The translations under genes and the position numbers were made by a program. Below are positions 1-8,733 of a DNA stretch of 45,560 bases, in pieces. Every line of letters starts with the position of its first letter. Positions within the stretch are counted from its first letter, which is position 1. This DNA comes from Bacteroidales bacterium (GTDB lineage Bacteria; Bacteroidota; Bacteroidia; Bacteroidales; UBA7960), in the NCBI GenBank assembly GCA_012521995.1, contig JAAYLH010000130.1, forward strand, positions 1 to 45,560, read 5' to 3'. Below the pieces are notes generated by a model that ran no database searches, was not told the origin of the DNA, and saw only the letters and a program-made list of their open reading frames with translations.

Positions 1-455
1 GGAAACTGAGCCTCACTAAGTCAGGAGAGAAGATCCTCTCCGATAACGAAAAGCTTCTGCGAACCCTTTTTAAGCATTTTGCCGAAAAATTCAACTGGCC
101 CTATTTTGATGGGTATGGCCAGCATGGTGTCGGTCAAATGGGTTATGGTTTTTCATTGATCCTGCTGGGGAAATATGGCGCGGTTAAACGAAAGGACCAC
201 TTCTATGCCGAAAAATATTTCAGGGCTTATCCCATGTTGCTCGGACACTTTCAGGCCCGGCCCTATTCGAGCGGTGAAGACCAGGCTTACCGGTGTTATT
301 CCATTCGCACCTTCGACCGCTTCCTCGATTACCTTGGACTCATCAAAATTGAAAGCACCGGCCCGCGCTATGATGCCACTAAACTTATCGCCAAAACCCC
401 TTTGTTCGATAAGCTGTTCCTGGTGCAACCCCCGGGAGCAAACGCCCCGAATTAA
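1..455 (+). CDS. C-terminal part of an unidentified protein (5' end outside window)
   Basis: An open frame runs in from the left edge (codons in phase with base 3) and ends at 455. The visible ~150 residues begin KLSLTKSGEKIL, followed by an aromatic-rich stretch (FNWPYFDGYG), a Gly-rich helix (GVGQMGYGFSLILLGKYG), and an FYAEKYFRAYPMLL segment, ending near FDRFLDYLGLIKI. The opening and the later aromatic helices resemble the C-terminal part of pRiA4b ORF-3/SEC-C-associated proteins, but this is recollection of general pattern only and no function is proposed. No membrane segments are visible in the part seen. The start codon is off the window; the internal ATG at 138 is not the start because the frame is open and protein-like upstream of it. 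Confidence 0.7.
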   Translation, partial: KLSLTKSGEKILSDNEKLLRTLFKHFAEKFNWPYFDGYGQHGVGQMGYGFSLILLGKYGAVKRKDHFYAEKYFRAYPMLLGHFQARPYSSGEDQAYRCYSIRTFDRFLDYLGLIKIESTGPRYDATKLIAKTPLFDKLFLVQPPGANAPN

Positions 456-539
456 AAATCCGATACTATTAAAACACTGATAGTCAAATGTCTGTCTATT
501 TTTCTACCTTTTAAAACCCTACCATCGACCTGCCATGCT

Positions 540-604
540 CGTGCCCGGCAAGGCCCTATCCGAACCCGGCACGAGGCTTATACGAGGATGGTACGAGCGT
601 GGTA
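540..604. repeat. Degenerate 11-bp-period array, intergenic
   Basis: Four contiguous 11-base units begin at 561, 572, 583 and 594: cgaacccggca, cgaggcttata, cgaggatggta, cgagcgtggta. A further related unit (cgtgcccggca, 540-550) lies 21 bases before the first. All start with cg and most end in ta or ca. The rest of the 456-819 gap is AT-rich and shows nothing else recognisable. The period matches the longer array at 11228-11337. Confidence 0.6.
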
Positions 605-819
605 TTACCCGCTTGGAAAAATGATAGATGAATGAATGGAAATTTCTAATTAAAAATCAAATTAATTTTCAATTAAAAAAATATTTACTTGGCCTGTGTT
701 TAATCTGAAATACAGATTGAACTGAGCCGTCCTTTGCCTGGACCGTGTCGTTGGGCATTCAGCACCCCGGTATGATTGAATACGGTTGGAAAGCGCTTTA
801 ATTGCTGACCAAGGCCAAG

Positions 820-850
820 TTGAAATATATTTATAAAATCCCTATTTTTG
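820..850 (+). promoter_or_regulatory. Predicted promoter of the DJ-1/PfpI gene
   Basis: TTG at 820-822, 20 bases, then TATTTTTG at 843-850, matching the Bacteroidota -33/-7 pattern (TTG ... TAnnTTTG). Transcription would begin near 857, downstream of the TTG codon at 802 and upstream of the ATG at 892, which supports 892 as the start codon. Confidence 0.5.
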
Positions 851-891
851 AAAAAATTTTGTACATCCTAAAGTCAGGGGAACCTTGCATT

Positions 892-1464
892 ATGAGAACA
901 ATCGGAATCCTGTTATTCGACGATGTGGAACTGCTTGATTTTGCGGGGCCCTATGAGGTTTTTTCGGTGGCCAATGAGCTGAATGATTTAAGGCTGTTTA
1001 ACATTTTCACCATTTCAGAGACAGGTCTGGCCATCCGGTCGGTGCATGGGATGAAGGTATTGCCCGATTACTCCATTCATAACTGCCCTTCCATTGATAT
1101 TCTGGTGATACCCGGAGGGGAGGGAAGCAGGAAAGTGATTGGTAATGAGGGGTTGATGGAGTGGATTCAGGCCACTGTTGAGAAAACGGAGATTAGCTTT
1201 TCGGTTTGTTCTGGTGCCAGGGTGCTTGCAAAGCTTGGGCTGCTCGACAATAAAGCGTTTACGACCCATCACCTGGTTGTTGAAGATGTGCTGAGCCTGA
1301 GCAGGGGCGGGAAGGCAAACCCCGGTAAACGCTTTGTTGACAACGGCAGAATCATGACTTCTGCAGGGATCAGCGCGGGGATTGACCTTGCCCTTTATGT
1401 TGTTGAAAAGCTACACGGCAGGCTCGTGAAAGAAAACACCAGTGCATATATGGAATATGATTGA
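892..1464 (+). CDS. DJ-1/PfpI family protein, isonitrile hydratase-like
   Basis: This 190-residue protein is a single class I glutamine amidotransferase-like domain of the DJ-1/PfpI superfamily. It opens with the typical IGILLFDDVELLDFAGPYEVF strand-helix, carries the nucleophile elbow SVCSGA with Cys106, the TTHH segment after it, and the closing GISAGIDLAL helix. These last elements are those of the isonitrile hydratase / AraC-associated branch, without the DNA-binding tail. The substrate cannot be told from sequence; members hydrate isonitriles, deglycate or have stress roles. The frame is open from a TTG at 802, but the predicted promoter at 820-850 and the homology both favour the ATG at 892. 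It is monocistronic: the next gene has its own spacing of about 150 bases. Confidence 0.85.
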   Translation: MRTIGILLFDDVELLDFAGPYEVFSVANELNDLRLFNIFTISETGLAIRSVHGMKVLPDYSIHNCPSIDILVIPGGEGSRKVIGNEGLMEWIQATVEKTEISFSVCSGARVLAKLGLLDNKAFTTHHLVVEDVLSLSRGGKANPGKRFVDNGRIMTSAGISAGIDLALYVVEKLHGRLVKENTSAYMEYD

Positions 1465-1552
1465 TATGAGCGAAGGCTCCTTGTAAAGGGCTGGGCCATG
1501 CGAATCCATTTTGGCTTTCCTAAAACCCCTGATTTTTTTTACCTTTAAACCT

Positions 1553-1560
1553 TATTTTTG
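1553..1560 (+). promoter_or_regulatory. Possible -7 element for tpiA-prmA
   Basis: TATTTTTG fits the TAnnTTTG box of Bacteroidota promoters, 56 bases before the tpiA start. A clear -33 TTG at the right distance is not present (the region is a T-run), so the call is weak. Confidence 0.35.
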
Positions 1561-1616
1561 TGCAGGGCTGGTTTACCCGGCACTTTTGTGTTTAAAACAT
1601 TGAAAACGATATAACT

Positions 1617-2390
1617 ATGCGAAAGAAAATTGTAGCAGGCAATTGGAAGATGAACCTGGACCTGGAAGGCGGGCGTAAGCTGGCCACCGGGATTTGTGAA
1701 AAGATCAGTGAAAACCCATTGGAAACTTTGCCGGGCAAACCTGAGGTGGTGTTTTTTCCGCCCTATGTGTTTCTGACCGAGGTAGTGAAGGCCGCTGAGG
1801 GCACCTCCGGGGTTTCTGCCGGCTCGCAAAACATCCATCAGCTTGAGAAAGGTGCCTATACGGGTGAAGTGGCAGCCCCCATGGTGAAGTCGTGCGGGGC
1901 CACCCATACCCTGGTCGGCCACAGCGAGCGACGGGCATATTTCCACGAGGATAATGCCCTGCTGGCAAAGAAAGTGGAGCAGGCCCTGAATCACGGATTG
2001 ATTCCGGTATACTGCTGCGGGGAAGTGCTGCCCGAGCGTGAGGCAGGCAAGCACTTTGAGGTGGTGAAGGAACAGATCGTCAATGGTTTGTTCTGGCTTA
2101 AGCAGGAAGCCTTCGAAAAGGTGATCATCGCCTATGAGCCTGTCTGGGCCATTGGAACCGGGGTCACTGCCTCGCCTGAGCAGGCCCAGGAGATGCACGC
2201 CTTCATCAGGAAGGTAGTAGGCGAAAAATACGGACTGCAAACCGCAGAGCATGTATCTATTCTGTATGGCGGAAGCTGCAATGCCCAAAATGCCCGTGAA
2301 CTCTTCTCTCAGCCCGATGTGGATGGTGGACTCATTGGCGGGGCTTCGCTAAAAGCGCCTGATTTCCTTGCGATCATTCAATCATTTTAA
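1617..2390 (+). CDS. tpiA: Triosephosphate isomerase
   Basis: Interconverts dihydroxyacetone phosphate and glyceraldehyde 3-phosphate in glycolysis and gluconeogenesis; cytoplasmic TIM-barrel dimer. The 257 residues are the usual length. All catalytic elements are visible: Asn9 and Lys11 in AGNWKMN, His102 in VGHSERR, Glu174 in AYEPVWAIGTG (start of the flexible lid loop), and the phosphate-binding YGGSCN and GGLIGGASL loops near the C-terminus. The ATG at 1617 gives the exact family N-terminus (MRKKIVAGNWKMN). prmA follows after 10 bases, so the two are probably co-transcribed. Nothing unusual. Confidence 0.97.
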   Translation: MRKKIVAGNWKMNLDLEGGRKLATGICEKISENPLETLPGKPEVVFFPPYVFLTEVVKAAEGTSGVSAGSQNIHQLEKGAYTGEVAAPMVKSCGATHTLVGHSERRAYFHEDNALLAKKVEQALNHGLIPVYCCGEVLPEREAGKHFEVVKEQIVNGLFWLKQEAFEKVIIAYEPVWAIGTGVTASPEQAQEMHAFIRKVVGEKYGLQTAEHVSILYGGSCNAQNARELFSQPDVDGGLIGGASLKAPDFLAIIQSF

Positions 2391-2400
2391 ACAACGGAAT

Positions 2401-3246
2401 ATGAGCAGCCTCGACTATGTGGAACTGAGCTGCACGCTGGACCCCGTGCAGCCCTGGAGCGATATCTTCATTGCCGCCCTGGCCGACATTGGCTTTGAGA
2501 GCTTTGAGGAAAACGAAAAAGGCTTCAAGGCCTACATCAGCGCTCACGACTTCCGGGAAGAAGACCTGGCAGATGCCCTGGATGCAGGAGATGCTGACCC
2601 AAAACCACGGTTGGAGTATGCGGTGAAGCACATCGACGGGCAGAATTGGAACCAGGTGTGGGAAAGCAATTTTGAGCCGGTGCTGATCGGCAATGCCTGT
2701 TATGTGCGGGCGCCTTTCCACCCCTCAAAACCGGGGGTGGAGATGGAGTTTGTAATTGAGCCCAAGATGTCGTTTGGCACAGGTCACCACGAGACCACCT
2801 CGCTGATGGCTGAATGGCTGCTGGAGGAAGATGTGACAGGGAAAGCCGTGCTCGATATGGGATGCGGCACGGGCCTGCTGGCCATAATGGCGGCCCGCAA
2901 GGGAGCGGAACCGGTACTGGCCATCGACAACTATATTTATGCCTACGAGAATACAATTGAGAATGCTGAACGCAACAACACTCCATGGATTCGCGTTTTA
3001 CATGGCGATGCCTCCTTGTTGGGTGCCGAAAGCTTTGACGTGATCCTTGCCAACATCACCAAAAACGTGTTGTTGCAAGACATGGAGACGTACGTATCGG
3101 TGCTGAATGAGGGGGGCGTCCTGTTGCTCAGCGGTTTCCTGGAGAAGGACCGAAAAGATATGATTGCTGCCGTGGAGGGTTTGGGATTGTCCTATTCGGG
3201 GGAGAAGAAGAAAAAAGACTGGCTGGCACTGAGGTTTCAGAAATAA
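2401..3246 (+). CDS. prmA: Ribosomal protein L11 methyltransferase
   Basis: S-adenosylmethionine-dependent methyltransferase that trimethylates ribosomal protein L11. The 281 residues comprise an N-terminal substrate-recognition domain (about 1-100) and a Rossmann methyltransferase domain. The family signature FGTGHHETT is at 125-133, motif I (LDMGCGTGLLA) at 151-161, and the post-motif ANITKNVL lies near 218. The start is taken at ATG 2401, 10 bases after tpiA; an upstream in-frame TTG inside tpiA would add 11 residues with no family match. The next gene begins 24 bases downstream, so a tpiA-prmA-3271 transcription unit is likely. Confidence 0.95.
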   Translation: MSSLDYVELSCTLDPVQPWSDIFIAALADIGFESFEENEKGFKAYISAHDFREEDLADALDAGDADPKPRLEYAVKHIDGQNWNQVWESNFEPVLIGNACYVRAPFHPSKPGVEMEFVIEPKMSFGTGHHETTSLMAEWLLEEDVTGKAVLDMGCGTGLLAIMAARKGAEPVLAIDNYIYAYENTIENAERNNTPWIRVLHGDASLLGAESFDVILANITKNVLLQDMETYVSVLNEGGVLLLSGFLEKDRKDMIAAVEGLGLSYSGEKKKKDWLALRFQK

Positions 3247-3270
3247 AGTCTTGCGCAAAAGAATTGGCCT

Positions 3271-6200
3271 ATGATCCGAAGTATCTTTTCAGGCTTGCTG
3301 CTGCTGGCCGTGATGACGGTTGCTGCACAGGAACCTATTGGCGAGGGGGAGCCCAATCCATTTCCGCCCGGGATCAGGGAGGCCTTCAGTACATTGGACC
3401 GAAGCCTGAGGCCCACGGCAGATGCCCTGGCCGACAGCGTACAGGGAGTATGGGATGGGGGTGGTTTCACCAAATCACAGAAGGATACCATTACGCGTGC
3501 TGTTGAAAAACTCCTGGGAGGCCGTTATGCCCCCTGGCCCGATTTGGGCAATTACCTGGAGATCGTTCTCCATATTTATTCGCGCAGCGACGCAGGGCAG
3601 GTGTTTGAGCGCTGGCATGAGGCCCTGGCCCATTTTATGCAGACCCAAACCCCCAGCCGCACAGCCGAATTCATGCTGCGATCAAAACAACTCTTCCTGG
3701 AAAACATCCTGTTTCAGTCGAGTGCCTTACGATGGCTTGTGCGTGGCGGAAGCTATTCCTTTGACTTTGTAAACCAGGAGCCCCTTGTAGACGTGAGGGA
3801 TGCCAACCTGGTGTGCCTGGCCTATACGGACAGCAGCGTAATATACAGAACCAGCGGGCAGGCAAGCCTTGGTGCCAATTCCTGGAAAGGGCAGGGCGGA
3901 AAGTTCACTTGGCAGCGTACCTTGCTTGACCCCGGGAAGGTGTATGCTGAACTGAAGAACCTGAACCTTGACCTTACCAAGGCGATTTTTGAAGCCGATT
4001 CGGTGACGTTTTATCACCTGGATTTCTTTGATAAGCCCCTGCAGGGCAGGATCAGGGAACGGGTGGTGGCTGAGTTCACTCCTGAAGATGCCAATTTCCC
4101 TGTCTTTGAGTCATATCAACGTGAGCACCAGATCCGTGATGTCTTCCCGGGTATTCATTACACGGGAGGCTTCACCATGCAGGGCGCCAGGGTGGAAGGG
4201 GCCAGTGCTTCTGATGAGTATGCCCTTGTGGAGGTGTATCGCGGGGATACCCTGGCCATTGTTTCACGGGCCAAAAATTTTGTGATCCGTCCCGACCGAC
4301 TCCTTTCTGATCGTGCATCCTTTACGCTTATCCTGGGCAGAGACTCGGTCTTTCATCCCAACCTGGCCATCCGATACCTGCACGGCCAGCGTGAGTTATC
4401 CGCCATGCGCGATGAGCGTGGTTTCTCCCGGGCGCCGTTTTTCGACACCTACCACCGGCTTGATATGTATTGCGAGGCTCTTTACTGGAATCTCGATTCG
4501 GCCACTGCCACCTTCCAGATGATCAAAGGGGTGGGGCAGCCCAGGGAGGCTTTGTTTGAGTCGCACGACTTTTTTAGCCAGGCGCGCTACGACCGCGCAA
4601 AAGGCATTGATGACATTCACCCCCTTTCCAGGCTTTCAGGCTATGCCCGGGCCGTTCAAACCCCTGAGTTCTACCTTGTGGAGTTCAGCCGCTTTATCCG
4701 CAGAGATGCAGCTTCCGTTCGCCAGGACTTGCTGAATCTTTCCTTTCAGGGATTCATACAGTATGACAATGAGGACGACCGCATCACAATCAACGAGCGG
4801 CTGTATCATTATATCCTGTCGAACGCCCAGCTGAAGGATTACGATGTGATGCAAATCCGCTCAACGGCGCCGGTCAACGCCAGGTTGAACATCAGCACCT
4901 ATGAACTCGAGTTGATGGGCATTGAGCGCATTCCCCTGAGTACGGCAAAAAATGTGGTCATCTATCCCGATGAGAAAAAGGTGATCATGCAAGCTAACCG
5001 CAACATGGCATTCGATGGCCGGGTGGAATCAGGCCTGTTTAACTTTTATGGAAAAGAGTTTTTCTTTGAATACGATCCCTTTAAGATCACCCTTGAAAAC
5101 TCCGATTCACTAAGTTTCAGCGTAAGGGCTTTTAAACCTGACAGCCGTGGCCGCTTTGAGCTGGTCAAGGTGAAAAACGTCCTTGAATCTATCAACGGAG
5201 AATTGCTTGTCGATCATCCTTCCAATAAATCGGGCCTGAGGGGTTTTGAGGGATATCCATCCTTTACCAGCATCAACGAATCGTTTGTGTATTACGACAG
5301 TGAGGGGCTGTATGATGGCGCCTACCAGCGCGACAGCACCTATTTCAAGATTTTGCCTTTTACAATTGAAAACCTTGATAAGGCCTCCACTGACAACATC
5401 GCCTTCGGCGGGGTGTTCGTGTCCAATGGCATTCTTCCCGAGATTGAGGATTACCTGACGGTACAGCACGATTATACCCTGGGCTTCAATACCGAAACGG
5501 CAGCAGGTGGGATTCCGGTCTATGCTGGAAAAGCCAATTATACAGGCCCCCTCTCCATGAGCAGTGAAGGCTTGGTGGCCAGCGGCAGGCTCGATTACCT
5601 GAGTTCGGTGGCGGAGGCCGAGAAACTGGTGCTTTTGCCTGAACAGGCCGTGGGTACGGTGCGTAACTTTGAACTGGAAGGAGGAGGTGAAGCCGATTAT
5701 CCTGCCATTCATGCCGAACAAGCGACAATTACTTTTGTGCCGGGCGATAACAGCATGCAGGTCACTAATTCCGAAGAGGCCATTTCTTTGTATGACGGGA
5801 AGGCCGGCTTCAGGGGCGATATCAAACTGACCCCGGCAGGTCTTTCGGGAACTGGCCAACTGGATGTGCAGCAAGCAAGCATACGCGCAGGCGACTTTGT
5901 CTTCAGGGAAAGCAATCTCATCAGCCAGCGTTCCGACATGGAAGTAGTCGCCCCCACGGGGAAGCAGGCTTTTGTACACGAAGACTTCTCGGCTGCCGTT
6001 GACATGGAAAACCTGACGGGAACCTTCAGCCCCGTAGACGAGAATGCCAACATCAGCTTCCCCGCCATTAACCTTTTTGCCGAAAACTATGATTATGACT
6101 GGGATATTGAGGCCGGCCTGATCGACCTGCGCTCTTCCGTAAGCCATCGCTTTCCCGACTACGGGAAGATGAGCAGAAAAGAGTTGATGAAACTCGACTT

Positions 6201-7758
6201 CTCAGGCCATGAGATGGTGTTTACCGATCCCGTAAAAGACTCTCTGAGGTTTTATGCCCCGAAAGTGTTCCTCGAATTAGAGAATTATAACCTGAATGCT
6301 GAAGGGGTGCCCTTACTGAGGATTGCCGATGCAGCCATTTTCCCCGATAACGGGGTCTTGATCGTGGATGCAGGCGGGGTGATGCGGCCCCTGGAAAATG
6401 CCGTAATAGTGGCCAATACCGAAACCCAGCATCATACCTTTTATGATGCCAGGGTTGAGATCTCATCCAGTAAGGAATATCAGGCCAGTGGCACCTATGA
6501 TTACCGGGATCAGGACGGTAAGGTCTCCCCCCTTCTGTTTGGAGATATTGACGTAAGCCCCGAGGGGATAACCATGGCCAGGTCTTCCCTGCCCGATACC
6601 CTGGACTTTTTCCTGGGCCCGCGCTTTGCTTTTATGGGGGATGTCAGGGTGCAGGCCAATGAGGCTTTCCTGCGCTTCGACGGCTATTCGAAAATTGACC
6701 TGGGATGCCCCGGGATGGATTCCGACTGGTTTAGCTTTGAAGGCCCCATCAACCCAATGGATATCAGAATCCCTGTTGTGGCCGGGATGAGAAACCCCGA
6801 CCGAAGGGATGTCAGCATTGCCCTGATGCTGGCAGGAGACTCACTCCATATTTACCCTGCCGTGTTCATGAGGCGAAATCACTACCTGGACCGTGAAATT
6901 ATTTCGGCATACGGATACCTGATGTTTGATGAATCAACAGGAGAATACCTTGTCAGCGATCAGGAGAAACTGGATAATCGCAGCCTGCATCATAATCTGC
7001 TCAGGATTAGCGTAAGGAATTGCAACATTCAGGGAGAAGGCCTTGTTGACCTGGGCGTGGATCTGGGGCAGTTTAAAATGGAAAACTACGGGACTGTTCA
7101 ATACAATTACCAGACTGAAACCACTGATCTGGAGCTGATCATGGGGCTGGACTTCTTCTTTGATGAACGGGTTCTTGTGCCTATGTTCACCAGTGTGGAT
7201 GTCCCCGACAACAAGCCCTTGAACCTCAACAGTCAAAAATTCCGCAAATACCTGGAGAAACACCAGGGGCCCGAGCAAACCGACCTGTCTTTAAGCGAAT
7301 ACCTAAGTCAGGGCAGGTTCAACAAACTGCCCGAGCCGCTGAAACGGCCCATCATGCTGGGAGATGTCAGGTTGCGATGGAACCAGCCCAGCCGTTCCTT
7401 TGTCTCTTATGGACCCATCGGGCTGATCAACCTGTATGAAAACCAGGTGCTCAGGCAACTCAATGCCCATATGGAGGTCAGGAGGTCGAGGGGTGGGGAT
7501 ACCTTTACCCTGCTGGTCCGGTCAAGTGAAAGCGGGGATGCGGGGATAGGCCGTGAATGGTATTTCTTCAACATGAACAACAACCAGTTGAAAGCCTTGT
7601 CCTCGGTGGCTGAGTTTAATGAGGCCATCAGCAAACTTCGCAGCCGACAGCGACAAAAAGATGGCGGACCCAATGAGCCACCATATTCTTTCACCTTGGA
7701 AGCGGAAAGACGTCCCTATGATTTCTTCCATTTTATCAGACAAATAAATTTGAATTAA
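3271..7758 (+). CDS. Very large exported protein of unknown function
   Basis: A 1495-residue protein with a classical signal peptide (about 1-20, hydrophobic LLLLAVM core ending VAAQ) and no further membrane helix, so it should be periplasmic or outer-membrane associated. I do not recognise a named family. The sequence is rich in beta strand and aromatic residues. Segments near 749-805 and 840-897 look like repeats of one another (Y-x-GKA ... G ... GL-x-x-x-G-x-LD followed by a strand describing ...V), with a weaker third copy near 1060-1110 (FYDARVEI ... ASGTYDY). Repeated strand units of this kind suggest a long beta-solenoid or beta-taco such as those of LptA/AsmA-like bridging proteins, but that is inference. 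It sits between prmA and plsY (12 bases upstream of plsY), and may be co-transcribed with both. Confidence 0.85.
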   Translation: MIRSIFSGLLLLAVMTVAAQEPIGEGEPNPFPPGIREAFSTLDRSLRPTADALADSVQGVWDGGGFTKSQKDTITRAVEKLLGGRYAPWPDLGNYLEIVLHIYSRSDAGQVFERWHEALAHFMQTQTPSRTAEFMLRSKQLFLENILFQSSALRWLVRGGSYSFDFVNQEPLVDVRDANLVCLAYTDSSVIYRTSGQASLGANSWKGQGGKFTWQRTLLDPGKVYAELKNLNLDLTKAIFEADSVTFYHLDFFDKPLQGRIRERVVAEFTPEDANFPVFESYQREHQIRDVFPGIHYTGGFTMQGARVEGASASDEYALVEVYRGDTLAIVSRAKNFVIRPDRLLSDRASFTLILGRDSVFHPNLAIRYLHGQRELSAMRDERGFSRAPFFDTYHRLDMYCEALYWNLDSATATFQMIKGVGQPREALFESHDFFSQARYDRAKGIDDIHPLSRLSGYARAVQTPEFYLVEFSRFIRRDAASVRQDLLNLSFQGFIQYDNEDDRITINERLYHYILSNAQLKDYDVMQIRSTAPVNARLNISTYELELMGIERIPLSTAKNVVIYPDEKKVIMQANRNMAFDGRVESGLFNFYGKEFFFEYDPFKITLENSDSLSFSVRAFKPDSRGRFELVKVKNVLESINGELLVDHPSNKSGLRGFEGYPSFTSINESFVYYDSEGLYDGAYQRDSTYFKILPFTIENLDKASTDNIAFGGVFVSNGILPEIEDYLTVQHDYTLGFNTETAAGGIPVYAGKANYTGPLSMSSEGLVASGRLDYLSSVAEAEKLVLLPEQAVGTVRNFELEGGGEADYPAIHAEQATITFVPGDNSMQVTNSEEAISLYDGKAGFRGDIKLTPAGLSGTGQLDVQQASIRAGDFVFRESNLISQRSDMEVVAPTGKQAFVHEDFSAAVDMENLTGTFSPVDENANISFPAINLFAENYDYDWDIEAGLIDLRSSVSHRFPDYGKMSRKELMKLDFSGHEMVFTDPVKDSLRFYAPKVFLELENYNLNAEGVPLLRIADAAIFPDNGVLIVDAGGVMRPLENAVIVANTETQHHTFYDARVEISSSKEYQASGTYDYRDQDGKVSPLLFGDIDVSPEGITMARSSLPDTLDFFLGPRFAFMGDVRVQANEAFLRFDGYSKIDLGCPGMDSDWFSFEGPINPMDIRIPVVAGMRNPDRRDVSIALMLAGDSLHIYPAVFMRRNHYLDREIISAYGYLMFDESTGEYLVSDQEKLDNRSLHHNLLRISVRNCNIQGEGLVDLGVDLGQFKMENYGTVQYNYQTETTDLELIMGLDFFFDERVLVPMFTSVDVPDNKPLNLNSQKFRKYLEKHQGPEQTDLSLSEYLSQGRFNKLPEPLKRPIMLGDVRLRWNQPSRSFVSYGPIGLINLYENQVLRQLNAHMEVRRSRGGDTFTLLVRSSESGDAGIGREWYFFNMNNNQLKALSSVAEFNEAISKLRSRQRQKDGGPNEPPYSFTLEAERRPYDFFHFIRQINLN

Positions 7759-7769
7759 AATAAATCTTT

Positions 7770-8420
7770 ATGGAGTTTCATTGGGGGATGGTTTTGTGCC
7801 TTGCAGGGGCTTATCTTCTGGGATCAATTCCCACTTCGGTATGGATGGGCAAGGCCTTGTTTGGCATTGATGTCAGGGAACATGGCAGTGGAAACGCCGG
7901 AGCCACGAATGCCTTGCGGGTGCTGGGCACAAAAACGGGGGTAAGCGTTCTGCTGCTCGACGCCCTCAAGGGGGTGGCTGCCGTTTCCCTGGGCTGGTTG
8001 GTGAAGGATTATTTCTCAAGCCCTGACATGTTCAGCGTATTTCAGCTTTTGCTTGGACTCTTTGCCTTGCTGGGCCACGTGTTTCCCCTCTTTGCAAATT
8101 TCAGGGGCGGGAAAGGGATAGCTACCCTGGCAGGGGTTGGTACCATTCTTTTCCCGCTAGCCATACTGATCTGCCTGGTCGTGTTCCTGGCCTTTTTCCT
8201 GCCCACCCGGTTTGTCTCGTTGGGCTCGATCATGGCTTCCCTGGTCTTCCCTGTGGCTGTGATTTGGATTACTGGCCCTGCAACCCTCCCCGAACTCATT
8301 TTCTCGCTAATGGTGGCCTTATTTGTACCTTTGACCCATCGAAAAAACATTCAGCGCCTCATTAAGGGGACTGAAAACAAGATCAAATTCGAAAAACATA
8401 ATCAGCAGCGGCGATCATAA
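7770..8420 (+). CDS. plsY: Glycerol-3-phosphate acyltransferase PlsY
   Basis: Integral membrane enzyme that transfers the acyl group of acyl-phosphate to glycerol 3-phosphate, the first step of phospholipid synthesis with PlsX. The 216 residues contain about five membrane helices and the three conserved loops: GSIPTS near 18-23, HGSGNAGATNALR at about 38-50, and GHVFPLFANFRGGKGIAT near 102-119, whose Gly/Arg/Lys residues bind acyl-phosphate and glycerol phosphate. A charged cytoplasmic tail (HRKNIQRLIKGTENKIKF) closes the protein as is usual. It starts 12 bases after the giant exported protein. Confidence 0.96.
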   Translation: MEFHWGMVLCLAGAYLLGSIPTSVWMGKALFGIDVREHGSGNAGATNALRVLGTKTGVSVLLLDALKGVAAVSLGWLVKDYFSSPDMFSVFQLLLGLFALLGHVFPLFANFRGGKGIATLAGVGTILFPLAILICLVVFLAFFLPTRFVSLGSIMASLVFPVAVIWITGPATLPELIFSLMVALFVPLTHRKNIQRLIKGTENKIKFEKHNQQRRS

Positions 8421-8425
8421 TTTCT

Positions 8426-8433
8426 TAATTTTG
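8426..8433 (+). promoter_or_regulatory. Possible -7 element for clpS
   Basis: TAATTTTG in the 39-base gap between plsY and clpS matches TAnnTTTG, 27 bases before the clpS start; no good -33 box is visible upstream. Confidence 0.3.
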
Positions 8434-8459
8434 TTTATCAGGTAATTTTTTCATCACTC

Positions 8460-8732
8460 ATGGTTAAGGAAAAAACCCGATCTGCAGGCAAGGAGAAACA
8501 CCGCTCCACAGAAAAAAAGGATCTTGTTGTTCATAACGATGATTTCAATACCTTTGAGTTTGTGATTCAAACCCTGATTGAGGTATGCAATCATGAGCCT
8601 GAGCAAGCCGAGCAATGTACCCTGATCATCCATTACAAAGGCAAATGCGTGGTCAGGACAGGCGATTACCAAACCCTTGAGCCGATGTACCGTGAAATAC
8701 TGAAGCGGGGATTAACCGCAACAATTGAATAA
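8460..8732 (+). CDS. clpS: ClpS, adaptor of the ClpAP/ClpCP protease
   Basis: Small cytoplasmic adaptor (90 residues) that delivers N-degron substrates to the Clp ATPase. After a charged, probably disordered N-terminal tail (about 1-20, rich in Lys/Glu/Arg) the ClpS core begins LVVHNDDFNTFEFVIQTL, matching the family's conserved D-D-x-N/T-F-x-F-V strand-helix that forms the hydrophobic N-end residue pocket. The core ends with TLEPMYREILKRGLTATIE, again typical. The canonical ACE-like region of the ClpA contact is less conserved. The stop codon is immediately followed by the next gene's start (one base apart), so translation of the two is probably coupled. Confidence 0.92.
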   Translation: MVKEKTRSAGKEKHRSTEKKDLVVHNDDFNTFEFVIQTLIEVCNHEPEQAEQCTLIIHYKGKCVVRTGDYQTLEPMYREILKRGLTATIE

Positions 8733-8733
8733 A

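Noticed and set aside
1545-2288. Long open frame antisense to tpiA
   Set aside because: Covers a certain tpiA gene on the other strand; its translation has no family signature and arises from codon bias.
5110-6147. 345-codon open frame antisense to the large exported protein gene
   Set aside because: Lies fully inside a much longer frame with a signal peptide and protein-like composition; the antisense product shows no domain.
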